Assembly: GCA_902803635.1 (NCBI GenBank)
Contig: CADCQU010000159.1
Span: forward strand, 1 to 6,364
From: an uncultured Lachnospiraceae bacterium
GTDB taxonomy: Bacteria > Bacillota > Clostridia > Lachnospirales > Lachnospiraceae
Direction: 5' to 3'
DNA: 6,364 nucleotides
Positions 4,906 to 6,364 of the stretch are shown here, piece after piece (position 1 is the stretch's first letter; each line of letters opens with the position of its first letter). The translations under genes were made by a program, and so were the position numbers. Below the pieces are notes generated by a model, which searched no databases, had not been told where the DNA came from, and saw only the letters and a program-made list of their open reading frames with translations.

Positions 4906-6204
4906 TTACTCCTCCGGAATACTTCCGTACCCTGTTACCGCCTCGTCCACCGTCATTAAGCCGTTCCCCACGGCATAGGCCGCAGCCCGGAACTGTCTGA
5001 CCGCAGGATCCGAAAGGCCGGTCTGCTTGTCGCTGAAGCTCCTCTCGGCGGGTACATCGGCAAGCGCCGAATAAACCTCGTCAAGCGAAAAATCGTCGAC
5101 GGGCGTGATCAGACGCTTTAAGCTGGCCATATTTCCAAGCTCCTTCCTGCTGATCAGGAACCGCATGAATTCATTTGTCATGTCAAGATTCCGGCTGTTT
5201 TTATTTACGGAGAAGCAAATGCTGACAGAATTGATAAAGTATCCGCCATCGTCTCCGGCCGGTGCGGTATAGAATTTATATTTGAACGGATGCGCGGTAA
5301 AGGCCTCCGACTTGCTCTCTCTCTTCGCCGTCCCCGAAACCACGTCGCCGGTTGCGAGCATCATCGGAACATCGCCCTCAAAGAACCTCATGATGACCTT
5401 ATCATAGTCATCCGCTATCTCCTCGCTGCATTTTGCTACATCCACACAGTCGGATTTGACAAATTCAGCAAGCCTCTCAAGCGTCGGCCGCATAAGTTCA
5501 CCGGAAGCAGAAGCAAAGTTGTTGAGCGAGTCTACCTTGTCGCTGTTCTTCATGACCGTATAGGCAAACATCGGATAGGCAAAGCAATTGAATATTCCCG
5601 GGCCAGTGAATCGGTTCGCTCCCATCACCGGGGATGCATAGCCCGCGCTCTTGAGCTTTTCGCAGACTTCCATTAGCTCGTTAAAGGTATTCGGTACCTT
5701 GAGCCCCTCTTTTTCAAAAATGTCCATATTGACGATCATTCCGTAGGACGTGGTTAAAATCGGGAGCATAAGAAGTTCGCCCGACTCCGTGGGGCGGAGC
5801 AGCGAGCTCCGGATGCAGGAATAATCAATCTCAAGCGAAGGATCGGACAGGACTTCGCACGCTTTAAACAAGTCGTTGTACTTCTCATTGCCGACCATGT
5901 AGCTGTTCGTCGTAAAGATATCTGGCGGCTCGCTGTTTACAAGGGCGCTTGAGATTACGTTGTTATAATCATCCATGGTTACATACTGTAAGCTTGCCTT
6001 GGGGTAATATTCGTAAAAACGCTCAAACTCCGCCTCAAGCGACTCAAAGTTTGAATAGCTGCCCGCCACGGTCAGTGTGCATTCTGTATTTTTGTCATAC
6101 TTTGGGACAAATGTCCCCTCTGCCTTCTTCTGGTCGCCACAGCCAGGCAGAAGGAGCGCAACCGCCATGGCCAAAGCCAAAAATGCCGCTACCATTTTTT
6201 TCAT
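4906..6204 (-). CDS. Sugar-type ABC extracellular substrate-binding lipoprotein
   Basis: This 432-residue protein has a lipoprotein signal peptide: KK, a hydrophobic stretch (about 5-19), then the lipobox LPGC with lipidated C22. It should be anchored on the outer face of the membrane. The mature part has family-1 solute-binding features: PPDIF (93-97), IVNMDIFEKEGLKVPNTFNEL (from 157), FFEGDVPMMLATGD (274-287) and a C-terminal lobe with SVSICFSVNKNS and a FMRFLISRKELG helix. Such proteins usually bind sugars for ABC importers. Here no permease or ATPase gene adjoins it downstream; it is followed 8 bases later by a REC-HD-GYP regulator and preceded by an unidentified gene's end 18 bases away. 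The start at 6204 is chosen because GGAGGG (6212-6217) lies 7 bases upstream and MKK begins a proper signal peptide. The in-frame ATG at 6219 overlaps that ribosome binding site. The ligand is unknown. Confidence 0.88.
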   Translation of the reverse strand: MKKMVAAFLALAMAVALLLPGCGDQKKAEGTFVPKYDKNTECTLTVAGSYSNFESLEAEFERFYEYYPKASLQYVTMDDYNNVISSALVNSEPPDIFTTNSYMVGNEKYNDLFKACEVLSDPSLEIDYSCIRSSLLRPTESGELLMLPILTTSYGMIVNMDIFEKEGLKVPNTFNELMEVCEKLKSAGYASPVMGANRFTGPGIFNCFAYPMFAYTVMKNSDKVDSLNNFASASGELMRPTLERLAEFVKSDCVDVAKCSEEIADDYDKVIMRFFEGDVPMMLATGDVVSGTAKRESKSEAFTAHPFKYKFYTAPAGDDGGYFINSVSICFSVNKNSRNLDMTNEFMRFLISRKELGNMASLKRLITPVDDFSLDEVYSALADVPAERSFSDKQTGLSDPAVRQFRAAAYAVGNGLMTVDEAVTGYGSIPEE

Positions 6205-6222
6205 AAGCAATCCCTCCATTTT

Positions 6223-6364
6223 TCAAACCTTCCCGGAGAGTATCTCCAGTATTGTCTCATAATCATAATTATCCACTGCTTTTCTCACCTCGTCAACCCT
6301 TGCGGCTTCATTTTCTGGAATTTTATATTTTTCAAGGGTTTTCACGAGGTTGTCCACGCCGTCA
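6223..6364 (-). CDS. C-terminal tail of an unidentified protein, 5' part outside window
   Basis: Forty-six residues are readable before a TGA stop at 6223-6225: a mixed-charge helical tail starting DGVDNLVKTLEKY and ending with VDNYDYETILEILSGKV. No domain can be identified with certainty. A final helix of the D-(N/F)-(Y/F)-D-Y-(E/D)-x(3)-E-(I/L)-L type is reminiscent of the end of hybrid histidine kinase/response-regulator proteins in Clostridia. This is a weak, memory-based resemblance. The reading frame is open to the window edge and the stop lies 18 bases before the lipoprotein start, so it is probably the upstream gene of the same operon. A hybrid kinase here would supply the missing partner of the REC-HD-GYP protein. 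Confidence 0.6.
   Translation of the reverse strand, partial: DGVDNLVKTLEKYKIPENEAARVDEVRKAVDNYDYETILEILSGKV

Noticed and set aside
6205..6219. Lipoprotein start at 6219
   Set aside because: The GGAGGG ribosome site lies within this extension, and starting at 6204 gives a standard MKK lipoprotein signal peptide.

Overview
The window (about 6.4 kb, moderately high GC in genes, AT-rich between them) looks like chromosomal DNA of a Gram-positive anaerobe, most likely a gut-type Clostridia (Bacillota). The reasons are the strong AGGAGG-type ribosome binding sites, sigma-A-like promoters (one perfect TTGACA-17-TATAAT), a Gram-positive-style lipoprotein, an HD-GYP response regulator and frequent CTC leucine codons. 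The exact genus cannot be told from the sequence.

Left part (1-868): a tRNA-Leu with anticodon AAG, cut by the window edge, is read leftward from a consensus promoter. Divergent from it is a small yegP-like gene (two tandem DUF1508 repeats). Behind yegP lies a structured, probably non-coding stretch (about 611-724) that resembles part of 6S RNA as I remember it. Next come a promoter and a hairpin-rich leader for the following gene.

Middle part (869-3441): a cytoplasmic GH32 beta-fructosidase (sucrose/sucrose-6-phosphate hydrolase or fructanase type) with an approximately 80-residue insertion faces a Cof-type HAD phosphatase. The two genes converge on a strong shared hairpin terminator. The HAD gene has its own extended -10 promoter.

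Intergenic part (3442-3859): this holds a clear 260-bp MITE-like element (3502-3761) with 19-bp terminal inverted repeats and an 8-bp target duplication. It contains nested inverted repeats and a 29-bp palindrome, and no transposase gene. It sits between the HAD promoter and the terminator of the next operon.

Right part (3774-6364, all minus strand): a tightly packed operon, read leftward. It has the C-terminal tail of an unidentified protein (perhaps a signalling protein), a sugar-type substrate-binding lipoprotein and a REC-HD-GYP response regulator (predicted c-di-GMP phosphodiesterase), and it ends in a good intrinsic terminator. No permease or ATPase lies between these genes. This suggests that the binding protein may serve signalling, with extracellular ligand binding linked to c-di-GMP turnover, rather than only transport.
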